Positions 24,701-36,109 are shown, numbered from the stretch's first letter. The stretch: DNA of 64,000 nt from Anaeramoeba flamelloides (GCA_027625915.1 JANTQA010000057.1:4960001-5024000); one strand, 5' to 3'. Program-made: numbers and translations. The notes: generated by a model from the sequence alone, not told the origin.

Positions 24701-25159
24701 CCAGTCGATCCCTCCATCGTATAAGTTTTTCCCTACATTTTTTTTTTTTTTTTTTTTTTTTTCAGAAAAAATGTAATTAATTAACGTATATATGGAAATT
24801 TATGTTTTTTTACTTCCTTTTTTTGTTTGTTTTTTTTTGAAAAGAAATCTAATTACACTTCCTGTTTGACCATACGCAAAAACAGTTGCATTAAACCCAT
24901 TTAATACATCTTTTAACATTGGTTCCATTATGCATTCAAAAACCTCTTCTTGGGTGGTTTCTTCATCAAAAATTTGATCAAAGGTAAATCTTCGAATATT
25001 CTCTCTTTTATCAAGAGCTCGTAGAGTGTTGGATTTGGATTGAATACAAATTTGTTCATCATTTTCTTTTTCTTTTTTATTCTGTGGCCTTACTCTGACA
25101 ACAACTTTAATTGGCACAATTTTTTCCGTTTTGTTTATGTCTTGATACAATTCTGTCAT
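21796..25159 (-). CDS. Kinesin-5 (BimC/Eg5-type) motor protein
   Basis: ATP-driven plus-end microtubule motor; kinesin-5 proteins are tetramers that slide spindle microtubules apart. Exons are 25159-24857 and 24732-21796, phase 0, giving 1,079 residues. Motor motifs: P-loop GQTGSGKT (97-104, split by the intron after GQTGS), switch I NKNSSRSH (245-252), switch II DLAGSE (281-286). The family-typical neck NKPIVNQ is at 377-383, followed by long coiled coil. The run from GLKEIEINN through SLLTLGRV to ILQDSLGGKTKT follows kinesin-5 closely. Oddities: a low-complexity KGKGKGKGKEKE insertion at about 173-186 in a motor-domain loop, and a very basic, Lys-rich C-terminus (about 990-1079). A Cdk-site BimC box was not clearly seen. 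The stop is TAA at 21796-21798. Confidence 0.95.
24733..24856 (-). other. Intron in the kinesin-5 gene (124 nt)
   Basis: On the minus strand it begins GTAATT and ends TGTAG, with a run of 24 A's shortly before the acceptor. Removing it reunites the P-loop GQTGS|GKT. Confidence 0.95.
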
Positions 25160-25423
25160 TTTGATTATTTATATTTCTTTCTTTTTTTGCTTTGAAATAA
25201 AAAGTAAAAAATGTTAATTGATCTTACAAAGTTTTGATTTTTTTCAACAAACAGTCAATGAATGTTTCTTTTATTTATCTGTTCATTTATGATGTTCTAT
25301 TAAGTATGAATTTACTATATTTCAAAATAATAATGAAATTTTATCAATTTTTTTTTCCAATTAAATTATTAACGGTTGGAATTGATTATTTTTTTGATTT
25401 GATTTTTATTAATACTATTTGAT
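25160..25423. other. Kinesin 5' flank
   Basis: AT-rich presumed promoter side of the kinesin gene. I see no recognisable motif. Confidence 0.3.
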
Positions 25424-25639
25424 GTAAAATAAATGAAACAATATTTTCATCAAGCTTTCCAAAAAAAGATTTTAGAAATCTTGTAAAATTTCAAATTTGT
25501 ATTAAATTAAAGAGAAGCTTAGACCAATAATTTCTGTTTTTTAAAATTGGTAGACTAGCTTACTTATAAATTTATTGTAATTCTTTAGATGGGATTTTAT
25601 TTCAAAAGATGAATGAAAATATTGTTCTTTTTATTTTAC
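25424..25639. repeat. Foldback element, unit 1 (about 216 bp)
   Basis: The left arm gtaaaataaatgaaacaata and the right arm are imperfect inverted repeats of about 40 bp. No coding capacity. The related unit 2 follows at 25716-25903, and a single related arm lies at 26074-26116. Confidence 0.7.
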
Positions 25640-25715
25640 AATTAACAGTTTCATAAAATTATTATAAACTGTTGTTAGATCTTATTTGAGTACCTTTAAT
25701 TATTAACTATTTGTT

Positions 25716-25903
25716 GCAAAATAAATTGAACATAATTTTCATTCATCTTTCCAAAAATGTAATTTATAATCAATAATAACATTTCAAATTTTTAATTCTT
25801 TAAACAAGCACAAAATATTAATTTGTCTTTGGGAAATGGGACTTTTGATAATTTATTTAAATTCTTGGAAAGATGAATGAAAATTTTGTTCTTTTTATAT
25901 TAC
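25716..25903. repeat. Foldback element, unit 2 (about 188 bp)
   Basis: The arms gcaaaataaattgaacataa... and ...gttctttttatattac are inverted repeats of each other and match the arms of unit 1. The inner sequences of the two units differ more than the arms. Confidence 0.7.
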
Positions 25904-26116
25904 AATTAAGTATTACTTAAATCTTGAAAAATTATTTTTCACTTTGATATTCAAAAATGCTATATGTGGAAAAAAACTGTACTTTCTTTTATACAGAGTT
26001 CCCAATTTTAACTTAGAAATGTAATTTTGATAGTTTGAACATTTTACTATTGAAAATATAAAAATATTATTTGTTTATAAATAAATCGAACACAATTTCA
26101 ATCCAGATTCCAAAAA

Positions 26117-27825
26117 AAGTGTCTGTGACAAGATCTATTGACAATTTAAACTTTAAAGTCTTGTTTGTGTTTTCAATTCGACAGTTTAGAATCAGAAACT
26201 TGGCAATTAAGTGATTTTTCCTTTCTTTTTTTGTTTTACAGGTCTTGAAATTCAAATCAAATTCAATTTCAGTAGATTATCTTTTTTTCAATTCTAATAT
26301 ATTGGTTTTATTGAGGATTCTTCGTTTGAACAGTATGTACAATACCTTATCAATGAACCCAATAAAAAAACTACAAACAAATAAACAGAGATAACAAATT
26401 ACGATCTATATCTTTGGAAGTTTCTTCTTGGTTTACAAAAAGAATAGTGATGTTAAAAAAACAAATGCTGAAAAGATTAATCTGTGTTTCAAAATAAAAA
26501 GTGTGTTGTCTTTTTGAGATAAAATCATGACATTAAAGGATCAAAAACAACCAATAATAAACTTTAAGTAATTTTGTTATTGGTTTTTTAAAGTTCATTT
26601 ATTAAAAAAGAAATTCTAAAAATAGAGGATCAAAATAGACAATTTTTTTCTTATAATTGAACGAATTTATTTTTAAGAAAATGTTATCCTTAAAAATAAC
26701 AAAAAATTTCATTAAAGGGGAGAATATTTGAAAAAAATTCGAATAATCGCATTCCTAATTTAAATTTTACTGAAAATATCAAGGGTTTTACCTTCAAAAT
26801 TGATCCAAACTCAAGTATACTACTTGGTATAGCGAATTGTATTTAATCGTAACAAGAATAAAAAAAAAGCACAGATTATATTTTGAAAGATGGATTTAGT
26901 CATTGGTAACACATTATTGGATCACTGTAATTAGGTTAATTCTTGAGAAAATTTAAATCTTCTTATTAAGAAAAAAAAAAAAAAAAAATCTCATAAAAAT
27001 TCAAAAAAATTTTGAACAAATTTAATTCCTAATTTTATTATTATTATTTAGATATAAACCAGTAAACCTTCAAAATTGATTTGAACCAAAGTATACCACT
27101 TGGCAATAAATTGGATATTGCCTTGGAACAAGAAGAAAAAAAAACATGTTTTTTTGTTTTGTAACACATATTATTGTCTTCGTCACACATTTTTTTACTG
27201 ACAGTAAGAAAGATGAAATGAAAAATTTTTTTCCTATAAAATTCCTCTAAAGTATTGAAAAAAATTTCTTACCTGAAAAAAAAACTCTTACACGATTTTT
27301 GATTCTTAATATTAGGAAAATTGTTATTTAATTTCTTTTATTGAAAATCAAATCATTTTTATAAATAACCAAAATTTGTATGAATTAAGTAATAAGCCTA
27401 CCAAAAATTCATTCAAGAGGGTGTCTCTTGAATACTGATGTAATTGCTTGATAGCCTAAGTAGATCAACTTTTTTTGAAAAAAATTCGAGTATTATAGAG
27501 GATTACTAGGATTTTGGAAAATGATATTTTTCTTTTATTTTTTTTTTTTTTTCATTGATTGGATATTGTTTGAACTGTATAATTTAGTTAATGATTATTC
27601 TTATAATGGCGATTTATACATTTAAAAGTTTGATTTTAATTAAAATCAATTTCTGAACAATTTTCAGAATATTAACAATTATAAATAATACCGGCGATTA
27701 TTTTCAATAATTTACCATTATTTTTTTCAAAATAACAAGAAGACTTGGATAACCCAGATTAATAAAAAAAAAACGTTTTTATTTTGCTAAAATTCCTTCG
27801 CATTGCATAATCAAAGATAGAGATA
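26117..27825. repeat. Gene-free stretch with a diverged direct repeat
   Basis: A segment starting 'accttcaaaattgat' near 26793 recurs near 27066, about 273 bp later (shared 'agtata.' and 'cacttgg'), which suggests an old tandem duplication of about 0.27 kb. The rest is AT-rich with poly-A tracts. Confidence 0.55.
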
Positions 27826-28018
27826 CGGCTGGTTTCAACATTAAGGCACAAACTTCAACAAATTTTATGGCACGATAAAAACCTCAAATTAAGGTAAAGA
27901 ATTCAAATTCTTGTAAAATAATTTGTAAAACAATTTGAAAAAATGTGCTTTAATTTGTAATTTTTATTGTGCCTTGAAATTTGGTTCAAAGTTTGTGTCT
28001 TAAAAGTGAAACTGACTG
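27826..28018. mobile_element. CAGTCAG-family MITE, copy 3 (about 193 bp)
   Basis: The right end AAAAGTGAAACTGACTG is intact and followed by TA. The left end has drifted (CGGCTGGTTTCAAC). It is the most diverged of the three copies and probably the oldest, or at least the least symmetrical. Confidence 0.75.
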
Positions 28019-28020
28019 TA

Positions 28021-29627
28021 AAAAAAATAAGAAAATATGATGTTGATTTCTTAAGTGTCGACATTTTAAATGAATTCCTGATATAATCTTTATTAAAAAG
28101 TTTTTTAATCAATTATTTTACTTTTCCAAGAAATTAATTTATTTCGAAAGTGAAATAAACCCCACTTCAAATATTGTTTTTAACATTCTAATTTTTACCG
28201 ACAACTTATTTTTTTGTCAGGTATTTCTCTTAGGATTATCAACTTCTACTAAAGTTCATTATTTCTCTTTTTTCCAAATGATTGTATGTTGGTTTATTCA
28301 ATAAAAAAATGAATTTTTTGGTTTTCGGTAGGACCACTTTGAGTAAAATAGACATCATTTTATTTTTATTGAACAAGCGGAAATTATAATATTTGAATCT
28401 CTTCGGTAAAATTCCTATAAGAAAATTTAAACTTCAAATCATAGTTTCATGAAAATTTATTTTGAGGGAAAAGATACACCTAATTTATTTATATAGTGAA
28501 AAAGCCAAAATACAAAATTGAAAAGAAAATAGAATAAAGAAAAAAAAAAAAAATGTTTAAGAAGGAATTCAAAAAGATTTTTATCTTTATTAATTGATAA
28601 AAAAAAAAAAAAAAACTTAAAGTAACTTGATTTAAGAAGGACTAAAATAAAATTCATAATTTTTTTCTGTTAATTTAATTTAATTTGATAATTGATCATG
28701 AATGTTCATTCGGGAGATCTTTTTTGTTGTTTAATTGTTGTAATTTCTTTTTGATATATATGAATTTTATCCTTACATATTTTTACTTTGGCCTATACAC
28801 TTATTTTCATTTCAACATAACCAACATAATATTGTGGTTAAATATCTCAGTATTAACAATCAATTACATGACCTTTTCCCTTTACTAGTCTTTTCCATAA
28901 TATAAATAAATCCAGTTAGTAAAAAATCAAAAAGAAATAATTTATTTTTCTCAAATTTAAAAAATCCTTTATTGATAAAAAACCCTTCATAATTCAAGTA
29001 AAAATAAGATTAAATTAATTATCATTTTTTTTTTTTACATCTTATACTTCCTTCTCTTACAATCCACTTTATATTAAAATATGATTATACCACTTTCGGA
29101 AACCCAATTATTTTTAAATATGAATTCGAAAGAATTGTACTAACTGTAAAAGAGAATTTGTTTTTCAAATCTTTTCAAGGGAAACTTTGAATTTGGATCA
29201 TAAAAATGGTTATTTTCAAATTTAAATTACTGAAAAAAGATGGAATTATAAACATAAAACACGTTCTGAAGACTAAACAGTCTCTTCAGTCAACAATCAG
29301 GTTATTGGTCATAAAAATAATATATAGTACCAATAAAATTCAGAGATTCCTTAAAAAAATAGAAACTTTTACAAAATAGTTTGAAGATTTTAGATAATGC
29401 TTTTGAACTACTCTCAAGTTTTTGAATACTTTTTGAGAGATAATCCCAAATTCCTCCAAAAAAATCAAATGTCTAAAAGTACTGAAGAAGTTCATTTGGT
29501 ATGTTTTGTCAATGTGAAGTTATTTTTTAAAAAAAGTTAAAAAGAGAAAAATAAAAAGCTAAATGGTTTCATTTTTTACTCATTTCTTGATTGTTGTAAA
29601 AAAGAATACAATTAACAAACGAACAAG
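28021..29627. repeat. Gene-free stretch with a partial copy of repeat R2
   Basis: Bases 28200-28360 match 2575-2745 and 39750-39925. The rest is AT-rich upstream DNA of the gene at 29628. The short frames at 27903-28112 and 28685-28888 look like chance. Confidence 0.5.
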
Positions 29628-31448
29628 ATGTCATTTGAGAGCACTTTAGGAAAACCGATCTCCACCAAAAGGCTGTTTGGAAAAGAAATTAAAAGAAAGA
29701 CACACAAAAATACAGTTCTTGAAAGCCATTTACTTTTGCAAAATTTGTTACAAAAAAAAAACCAACGACACACAATGTCTAATACATTTGAATTTGAAAT
29801 TCCAAAAAACCAACAAAAGAAAGAAAAAAGAAAAAAAGGAAAAGAATTTTCCCAAACAATAATAAAAAAAAAAAAAAATAGCTTAAATTTTTTCCCTCCG
29901 TCTCTTTCCCAAAGACCAAAAAGCGAGCAAAAACAAAACAGGCTATTTAATAAAGAACCAAACCAAAAGCAAGTATTAACAACAAAAAGATCAAGAATAC
30001 AAAACAACAAATATTACACACCACAAAAAAGAACAAGCCGAAGTCCAAAAAATGATAAAGAATCAAAATTCGAAAAATTAAACCGTTTCGGTTCACAATC
30101 AGATCTTTCAAGACAGCCAAACAATCTTTTCAAAACCAACAAAACAACAAACACTAGAATTTCCAGTCCCAATAATGGGAATAGCCTACCTAATAATTCT
30201 GAAACTGGCAATAACAAGCGTTTCAAGAGCCATCAAAAGCAAGATCCAGAGAAGACAAAAGGGGAAAGTAGCACACACCCTAGTACCAAAAAAAAGCAAG
30301 ACTATCGGACAAACAATAACAAAGAAGATTCTTCAACTTTTAAAATCCAAGATACACTAAGAAAGGAAAATGAAAATTTACGAAAACAAATCAAAAATAA
30401 CCAAACCAAAATAAGGGATCTGAAAAAAACAATAAAAGTCCATCAATTAACTGAAAAAAAAATGAAAAATATATTATTATCCCTAAGTAAAAACTTAACA
30501 AAAACAACACTCGAATTAACCAATGAGCGCAAGAAAACACAGACGATTCGCAATGAGGCCAGGGATTTAAATAACACCCTCCATTCACGGGACATAACAA
30601 TCATTCAATTGTCCACCGATTTAGACAAAACTAAAAGAAAGTCAAGAAAAAGGTTCAATTCCAAATTAACAGTCGAAAAAAAGAGAGCGCAATTAGTTTC
30701 AAAACTAAGTAGCCACCAACACGAGTTTTATCAATTCCGAATAAAATTTCGATCACTAAAGGAATCGCATTCCAAACTACATAAGAAAAATTTAAAACTA
30801 ATGAATGAAAAATCCATTGCACAATTGGAAATTAAAAAAACATTCAATCAAACCCAAGAGCAGATACTATTGATATGTAAACAATACTTTAAAAAAATGG
30901 CGTTCATAGAAAATATTTGTGACAATTCAATAAGTTTTTTATCTAATTTGGAAACAAATGAAAATAAGGAATTTGGCAGCTTAACTGGTTTAAAGAAGCG
31001 AAATAAGAATTTGGATTATTTAGAAAATGGGCATTATACAAAGAATAAAGAGTTTAAAACAACTAATAATGAAAGAATTTCATATAAATCCAATAATAAT
31101 AAGAATAAGAATAAGAATAAGAATAATAATAATAATAATAATAATAACTGCAATAAGATTGAATTGACTCATTTAATCCAAGTTTTTGAAAAAATTAAAA
31201 CGGAAATAAACAAACCAATACATGGGTTCCAATTTAATGAAAATTCGTTAAATCTGGACTTAGCAACAATTTTAAAAAAATTTAAACAAATTAAATCAAC
31301 ATTCACAATTTATAAAAATATTTTGAATATTTTCCAATCTTTAATAATACCTAAATTTCAAAATAATAAGAAAAATAAAACTAGAAATAATAAAAAATAT
31401 TATGATAAGAGAAAATTCGACAAGCATTTTAAATACCAGAATGATTAA
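29628..31448 (+). CDS. Basic coiled-coil protein of unknown function (606 aa)
   Basis: Unrecognised single-exon gene starting at ATG 29628 (context acaagATG). The N-terminal half (1-245) is basic and rich in N, K, S and Q, probably disordered. Residues about 245-420 are a long coiled coil (for example LRKENENLRKQIKNNQTKIR). A run of about nine Asn encoded by AAT repeats sits near residues 500-508, after NKNKNKNK. A hydrophobic helical segment (FTIYKNILNIFQSLIIP) is near residues 565-585, and a basic tail follows. A structural or scaffold role is likely from composition only. Confidence 0.85.
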   Translation: MSFESTLGKPISTKRLFGKEIKRKTHKNTVLESHLLLQNLLQKKNQRHTMSNTFEFEIPKNQQKKEKRKKGKEFSQTIIKKKKNSLNFFPPSLSQRPKSEQKQNRLFNKEPNQKQVLTTKRSRIQNNKYYTPQKRTSRSPKNDKESKFEKLNRFGSQSDLSRQPNNLFKTNKTTNTRISSPNNGNSLPNNSETGNNKRFKSHQKQDPEKTKGESSTHPSTKKKQDYRTNNNKEDSSTFKIQDTLRKENENLRKQIKNNQTKIRDLKKTIKVHQLTEKKMKNILLSLSKNLTKTTLELTNERKKTQTIRNEARDLNNTLHSRDITIIQLSTDLDKTKRKSRKRFNSKLTVEKKRAQLVSKLSSHQHEFYQFRIKFRSLKESHSKLHKKNLKLMNEKSIAQLEIKKTFNQTQEQILLICKQYFKKMAFIENICDNSISFLSNLETNENKEFGSLTGLKKRNKNLDYLENGHYTKNKEFKTTNNERISYKSNNNKNKNKNKNNNNNNNNNCNKIELTHLIQVFEKIKTEINKPIHGFQFNENSLNLDLATILKKFKQIKSTFTIYKNILNIFQSLIIPKFQNNKKNKTRNNKKYYDKRKFDKHFKYQND

Positions 31449-33253
31449 TATTTAATGGACATAAACAATAATACTGAAGCTGACGACGGTTATAGTATAT
31501 ACATATACTAACATATCTACCAATGCTTATTAAAAGTACTTTATATATTTTTGTTATAATTCAGAATTGATATAAAAATAAATTATGCTGAAATATTATC
31601 TAAAATTATTTATTTTATTTTTATTTATTTTTGATAGTTTAATTTATGAAATTCTAATTCATCCATTGTTTATTTTTAGAGAATTTTTGAGTTTTTGAAT
31701 TGTTATTTAGAAAAATAAAAAAACCTACATTATAACAGTATTAAATTTATGTGCTCAGATAGACAAATTAAACAATTCAAATTGAAAGTTGTTGGATTGT
31801 TTGAAGTACAATTCTATAATTACTTTGTAAAGATTACATTCACTTCCTGTTTTTTGGAATCAGATTTTCCGATCATATAGTAGTCTATCAAAAAGTTCAA
31901 AAAATTTTATTTGAGGAAATTTCTTTTTTTTTTTTTTCCAAAAGTTTGTTAATATGTAATTTGCTGAAATTTCTGTATTTTTTTATTTGTAATAATTCGA
32001 ATCTAAGGCATTTCGGAAAAAATGGGACATTTTTTTTTTACATTTGATAAAAAATAAAAATTATTAGTCGAGATATTAGTCAATTGACAATAAAAAATAA
32101 AGTTTAATATTAATACCAATTGAATAAAGGGCTAAAGTATTTATTTCAAAGTATATTTGTTGAATTATTTCCAAAAAATGATTAAAAAGAAATAACATCT
32201 TTTTTGGACAAAAACAATTTACGACCAATTCAATAAAAAAAATGGAAATATGGAAAGGATATACTTAATTTTTAAACAACCAAATGCAGTTATATGTTTT
32301 CAATCCTATTTGAACTTTTGTGGAGATTAGTTAAGTTATGAAAATGTTTTATGGATCAAAAAGAATATAATAAAAACCAATTTTCACACTTAAAAAATAA
32401 CCGATAAAACTTGAGATCAGAAAATATAATATCTTGTATTAATGTAATAAGATACTCATAAAAAAATAGAATTGTTATCAGAATCAATAAATGTTAGTTA
32501 ATGGTTTAATATTTTTAAATAATTTTTTTGAAGATAGGGCTGAATAAATGTATTTTAAAATAAATATTCCCCATTTTCTTGTACATAGATTAAAAATATC
32601 TATAATAATATTATACCTAATAGTAAAAATGAATAGGAATTTTTACTGGATAAACCTAAATATATATATATATATATACCACAGAATATGCAAATACATT
32701 TTCTTTTATTTTAAAAAGCATAAATTAAAGCCACATAAATTTAAAAATGAATTAAACATTAAAAATGAATTAAAAGTTAACTTGGTTAATCAATTCTTTT
32801 AATTATTTTTTTTGATTCCAATGAATTGGAATCTACCCTGTAGAAACCAGAAATTATTGGTTGTAGCTATTTAATGCAAATAATTCGAGTATATTCTTTT
32901 AGATGTTTCAAAAAAAAACTTTTTGCATCAAGAAAAAATACCCCAAACCAACCCTCTTAGACTCTTCTTTCTAGGATTTATCATTTAAATTGATTTGAAT
33001 TTATGAAATAAAAAAACAATGAGAAGTTTTATATTTATTTATTTTTATTAATTAAGAAGTATAAAAAACATACATAATAACACTTTAACTCACATTTCTT
33101 TAAATAAAAATTTAAGAAAGCCAAAGATTTGTTGATTGTTAATTTACAAAAATAATTTCAAAACAACAAAAAAACCAAAAGTTGAAAATACTTTTCGGTA
33201 ATATAAAGTTTAACTAGCATGTTATTTATTAAACTTAATTAAATAAACGAGTA
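31449..33253. repeat. Gene-free stretch with dispersed repeat R3
   Basis: Bases 32095-32520 align with 38505-38945 (shared 'ttccaaaaaatgattaaaaa', 'gaatcaataaat.gtagttaatg'). The rest is AT-rich, with a short (AT)n at 32661-32677. Confidence 0.55.
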
Positions 33254-33475
33254 TTAATTTAAAATAAATTTAACAATTGAGATATTACTTTGTATTTTTA
33301 TCAAATATTCATGAAACCTATTAGTCCAATATTTTAAGGTATTTTGTTTAGAAGTTAAACCACTTTCAAACATTTTAGAGCTATTTAATATTAAAATATT
33401 CATTGAACCTTTTTTCAACAATTGTTGACAAACCTCAAAAAATAAATTAAAAAAAAAAAATTCTTTTGTATTCAT
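33254..33475 (-). CDS. Small hypothetical frame (73 codons)
   Basis: From ATG 33475 the frame reads MNTKEF..., then VCQQLLKKGSMNILIL and later NTLKYWTNRFHEYL. It is less repetitive than most chance frames in this DNA. I recognise no domain. It could be an exon or a relic of a longer minus-strand gene; it lies downstream of the ankyrin-like gene. Confidence 0.25.
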   Translation of the reverse strand: MNTKEFFFFNLFFEVCQQLLKKGSMNILILNSSKMFESGLTSKQNTLKYWTNRFHEYLIKIQSNISIVKFILN

Positions 33476-34313
33476 GGATAATCAGTTCTTAAACCTGTTT
33501 AATAACACAATTTTTAACAATTCCAAACAAAAAAACCCTGATATTTTAAAAATTAAAAACAATCAAACCAAAACTAAAAAAAAAAAGTGAGTCATAATTA
33601 TTTAAAAGAAAATTATATTTTATTTCATTACTGAACTTTTACTGAAAAAAAGTTTATAAGAAGATTTTTTCTTGATAATTATTTTTGTTTTTAAAAGATA
33701 TTACATAGTCTCACTTTTCTTTTGGTAAATTTGGATTTTCTAAGATCTTTTTTTTTTTTTTTTTCGATTGATCTTGTTATCAAAAAAACAAATAAAAGTA
33801 TCACAAAAGAAAAAAAGAAAAAGAAAGAAAAACAAAAAAGATAAAGAAAGTAAAAAAAGAAAAACGAAAACTTGATTGATCATTTGAGATAAAAAAAGCG
33901 AAATCAGAAGAAAAATGAAAAACAATTTTGAAAAGGTAATATTAATAAAATCACAGAAATCACAGAAATCATAGAAATCACAGAAACCTAGAAACAAAAA
34001 GTAAAATCAATTCAAAGAAGAAATAAATTAACTTTCAAAAGAATAATTCATAATATTATTTTCAATTAAACAAACAAAAAAAATTTAACACTACTTTCAT
34101 TTTACTATCAAAATACAATGTGTGGTTTTGGAGATATTCAAAAAATAGTCAATTTTTTATAACAAATTTTTAATGATAGCTCAATCAATGAAAACCCCTT
34201 TACTAAAAAGATTGTATTAGAAAAACTGTTATTGTGTTTAACCCCCCATTTTGTCTTTCGTCATTTATTTTTCCTGTTATTAATTGATCATACATTTCAT
34301 TTTCAGGTTCTTA
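33476..34313. repeat. Dispersed repeat R4 downstream of the ankyrin-like gene
   Basis: Bases 33540-33770 match 49020-49240 (shared 'aaaaaaaaaagtgagtca', 'actgaaaaaaagtt'). Bases 34020-34200 match 52860-53030 (shared 'aatagtcaa.ttttttataa'). Confidence 0.6.
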
Positions 34314-34568
34314 TTAATGTCCCTCATTAAAAATCTTGTTGAGCTTTATTTCTCCAACAGTAAATAAGAAAAAATGATTCTGATCTCCAATATTGAAAAA
34401 TCTTTTTTGAAAAGGATCGGATATGGGATAAAACCACACAAAACCACTTCCAATGGCATAATAAAGCTCGTCAGCATTTTTGAAAAAATTGTTTACATTG
34501 AATTTCAATAGGCGCTGTAACTCAAATTCATATAGACCTTCAAAGATAATTAAAAAACGAAAGATCAT
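34314..34568 (-). CDS. Small frame directly behind the ankyrin-like gene (84 aa)
   Basis: Unrecognised. ATG 34568 lies only five bases after the TAA of the ankyrin-like gene, in a different frame, so in a eukaryote it is unlikely to be an independent gene with its own promoter. The frame reads ...ELYYAIGSGFVWFYP... and FFNIGDQNHFFLFTV..., which looks like folded protein. A degenerate copy lies at 49385-49525. Possible readings: the true C-terminus of the ankyrin-like protein reached by an unseen intron or after a frame slip, a small separate gene, or a relic. Confidence 0.45.
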   Translation of the reverse strand: MIFRFLIIFEGLYEFELQRLLKFNVNNFFKNADELYYAIGSGFVWFYPISDPFQKRFFNIGDQNHFFLFTVGEIKLNKIFNEGH

Positions 34569-34573
34569 GCTTA

Positions 34574-36109
34574 TTAATTATTTATATTTTTCTTTAAATT
34601 TTTCAATTTTAAAATATAAAGATTATTAATATGGTCAGCTAATTCTGTCCAAGATGTTTCCCTTAAAAAACGATCAAGCGTAATGTGGGAACTGTTGTTC
34701 CCCCATTGGAAATTATATAAAGCATCTGGGTCATAGTATGTATACTTTATTAATAACGAACAAGCTTTGAATAATAATTGAACATCTTCCGACTTCTTTT
34801 GGCTCATGTTCGTCGGGACGTGTCTACGGATGAGTAAAACAAGATAAGAAGAATTGTCGCCCGTGGTGGCTTTGGGATCGAATACTTGTAATTTACATAA
34901 GTATTTTAGGGTTTGCATGGTAAATTTATTTGAGATGATCAAGAAATGGAGTCCATTAAATTCTGAATTGTGAATTTTTATGGAAAAATCCTCCACTACT
35001 TGTAATTCTTCAATAAGGTATCTTAATAAATTTACATTACCAGAAAGACAAGACATCAAAAAAAAATTGCAATTGCTCTGGTCTACTTGCTTTTCATCAA
35101 AGATCAAATTCAATTTTTTTTTCTTTCTCAAATATTTAAGAAAATTAAGATCTCCCTTCATACATACCTTCATTAAGAAAGTGCCTCCTCTCTGGTCAGG
35201 CTTATTGATATCAATGTTATATGTTTGTGTTATCCAATTAAAATAGATTTTCTTATACTTTGTTGGGAAGGAGGCAATTTCCCTTAACAAATATTCCTTT
35301 GATCCGCCCTTTGCCACAAAGACCTTGATTAAATTGTCCAAGACTTTTTTTATTGATTTCGCAGAAGAATTAATGTTGAGCTCAAAAAGCATTTTGGGGC
35401 AATTACTTGCGCTTTGCTTCAAGATCAACTGTTGACAGAATTTCTTATTTGACAAGCAAGTGCGTAAAACACCAATTAAAGACGAAAGCGCATCCGTGTT
35501 AAAGTCTGCCTTAGGTTGGTATTGGAAATCATAGGAAAACAATAACCCGATCACATCAGAAAAATATTCAATACTCGGGAAGATCTTCTTTTCAAACACC
35601 AACGAGCGGCATAAACGGTAGATCAGGTTCTCTCCAAATTTGTCGTCCAGCTGAGGATCGCACCCTGCCTTCAGGATCCTTTCAATAATCTTTGTTGGCG
35701 TTCCCTTTCGGATCACATCCAACAAAAGTTGATTTGAATTGTCATGGTTTGGAGAGACACCAATGCCAAGAAAATAGAAAATCACATCGATAGACCAGAT
35801 GAAGAGATGGCCAGAGTGAATGCTTTTGTCTCTCCATTTCATTTTTGGTTTGTAAATTGCTTCTCGCTTTTCAAATAAAGTGTTTTGAACAAGGCGATAC
35901 TTGCCTGCCTCCTTGTAATGTGGAAGCGACTGAACTACTGAGGAGAGAGCCAGCTTAATTATTCCGTCGCTTGGTATGAAACCCTTCAAATATTTTTCAC
36001 TGAATGTGTCTATTTTGTTTTTTTGATAGTTCGTTTGATACATAATGGGAAATTGTTGTAAAAAGCTGTTGTGATCAAAATTGTCGTCCTCTTCATTTAA
36101 AAAAATCAT
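34574..36109 (-). CDS. Ankyrin-repeat-like protein (511 aa)
   Basis: Single exon. I start at ATG 36109 (MIFLNEEDD); a longer reading would need a TTG start. Degenerate ankyrin-type helical pairs are visible at about 120-170 (LLLDVIRKGTPTKIIERIL, then AGCDPQLDD) and at about 300-410 (GGTFLMKVCMKGDLNFLKYL, SCLSGNVNLLRYLIEEL, GLHFLIISNKFTMQTLKYL), each pair spaced about 33 residues. The repeats are far from consensus, and the N-terminal 110 residues match nothing I know. A protein-binding role is inferred from the fold only. Low-complexity tracts are absent, unlike most neighbours. Confidence 0.8.
   Translation of the reverse strand: MIFLNEEDDNFDHNSFLQQFPIMYQTNYQKNKIDTFSEKYLKGFIPSDGIIKLALSSVVQSLPHYKEAGKYRLVQNTLFEKREAIYKPKMKWRDKSIHSGHLFIWSIDVIFYFLGIGVSPNHDNSNQLLLDVIRKGTPTKIIERILKAGCDPQLDDKFGENLIYRLCRSLVFEKKIFPSIEYFSDVIGLLFSYDFQYQPKADFNTDALSSLIGVLRTCLSNKKFCQQLILKQSASNCPKMLFELNINSSAKSIKKVLDNLIKVFVAKGGSKEYLLREIASFPTKYKKIYFNWITQTYNIDINKPDQRGGTFLMKVCMKGDLNFLKYLRKKKKLNLIFDEKQVDQSNCNFFLMSCLSGNVNLLRYLIEELQVVEDFSIKIHNSEFNGLHFLIISNKFTMQTLKYLCKLQVFDPKATTGDNSSYLVLLIRRHVPTNMSQKKSEDVQLLFKACSLLIKYTYYDPDALYNFQWGNNSSHITLDRFLRETSWTELADHINNLYILKLKNLKKNINN

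Noticed and set aside
29612-30226. Minus-strand frames opposite the 606-residue coiled-coil gene
   Set aside because: Shadow frames of Lys/Asn-rich coding DNA.
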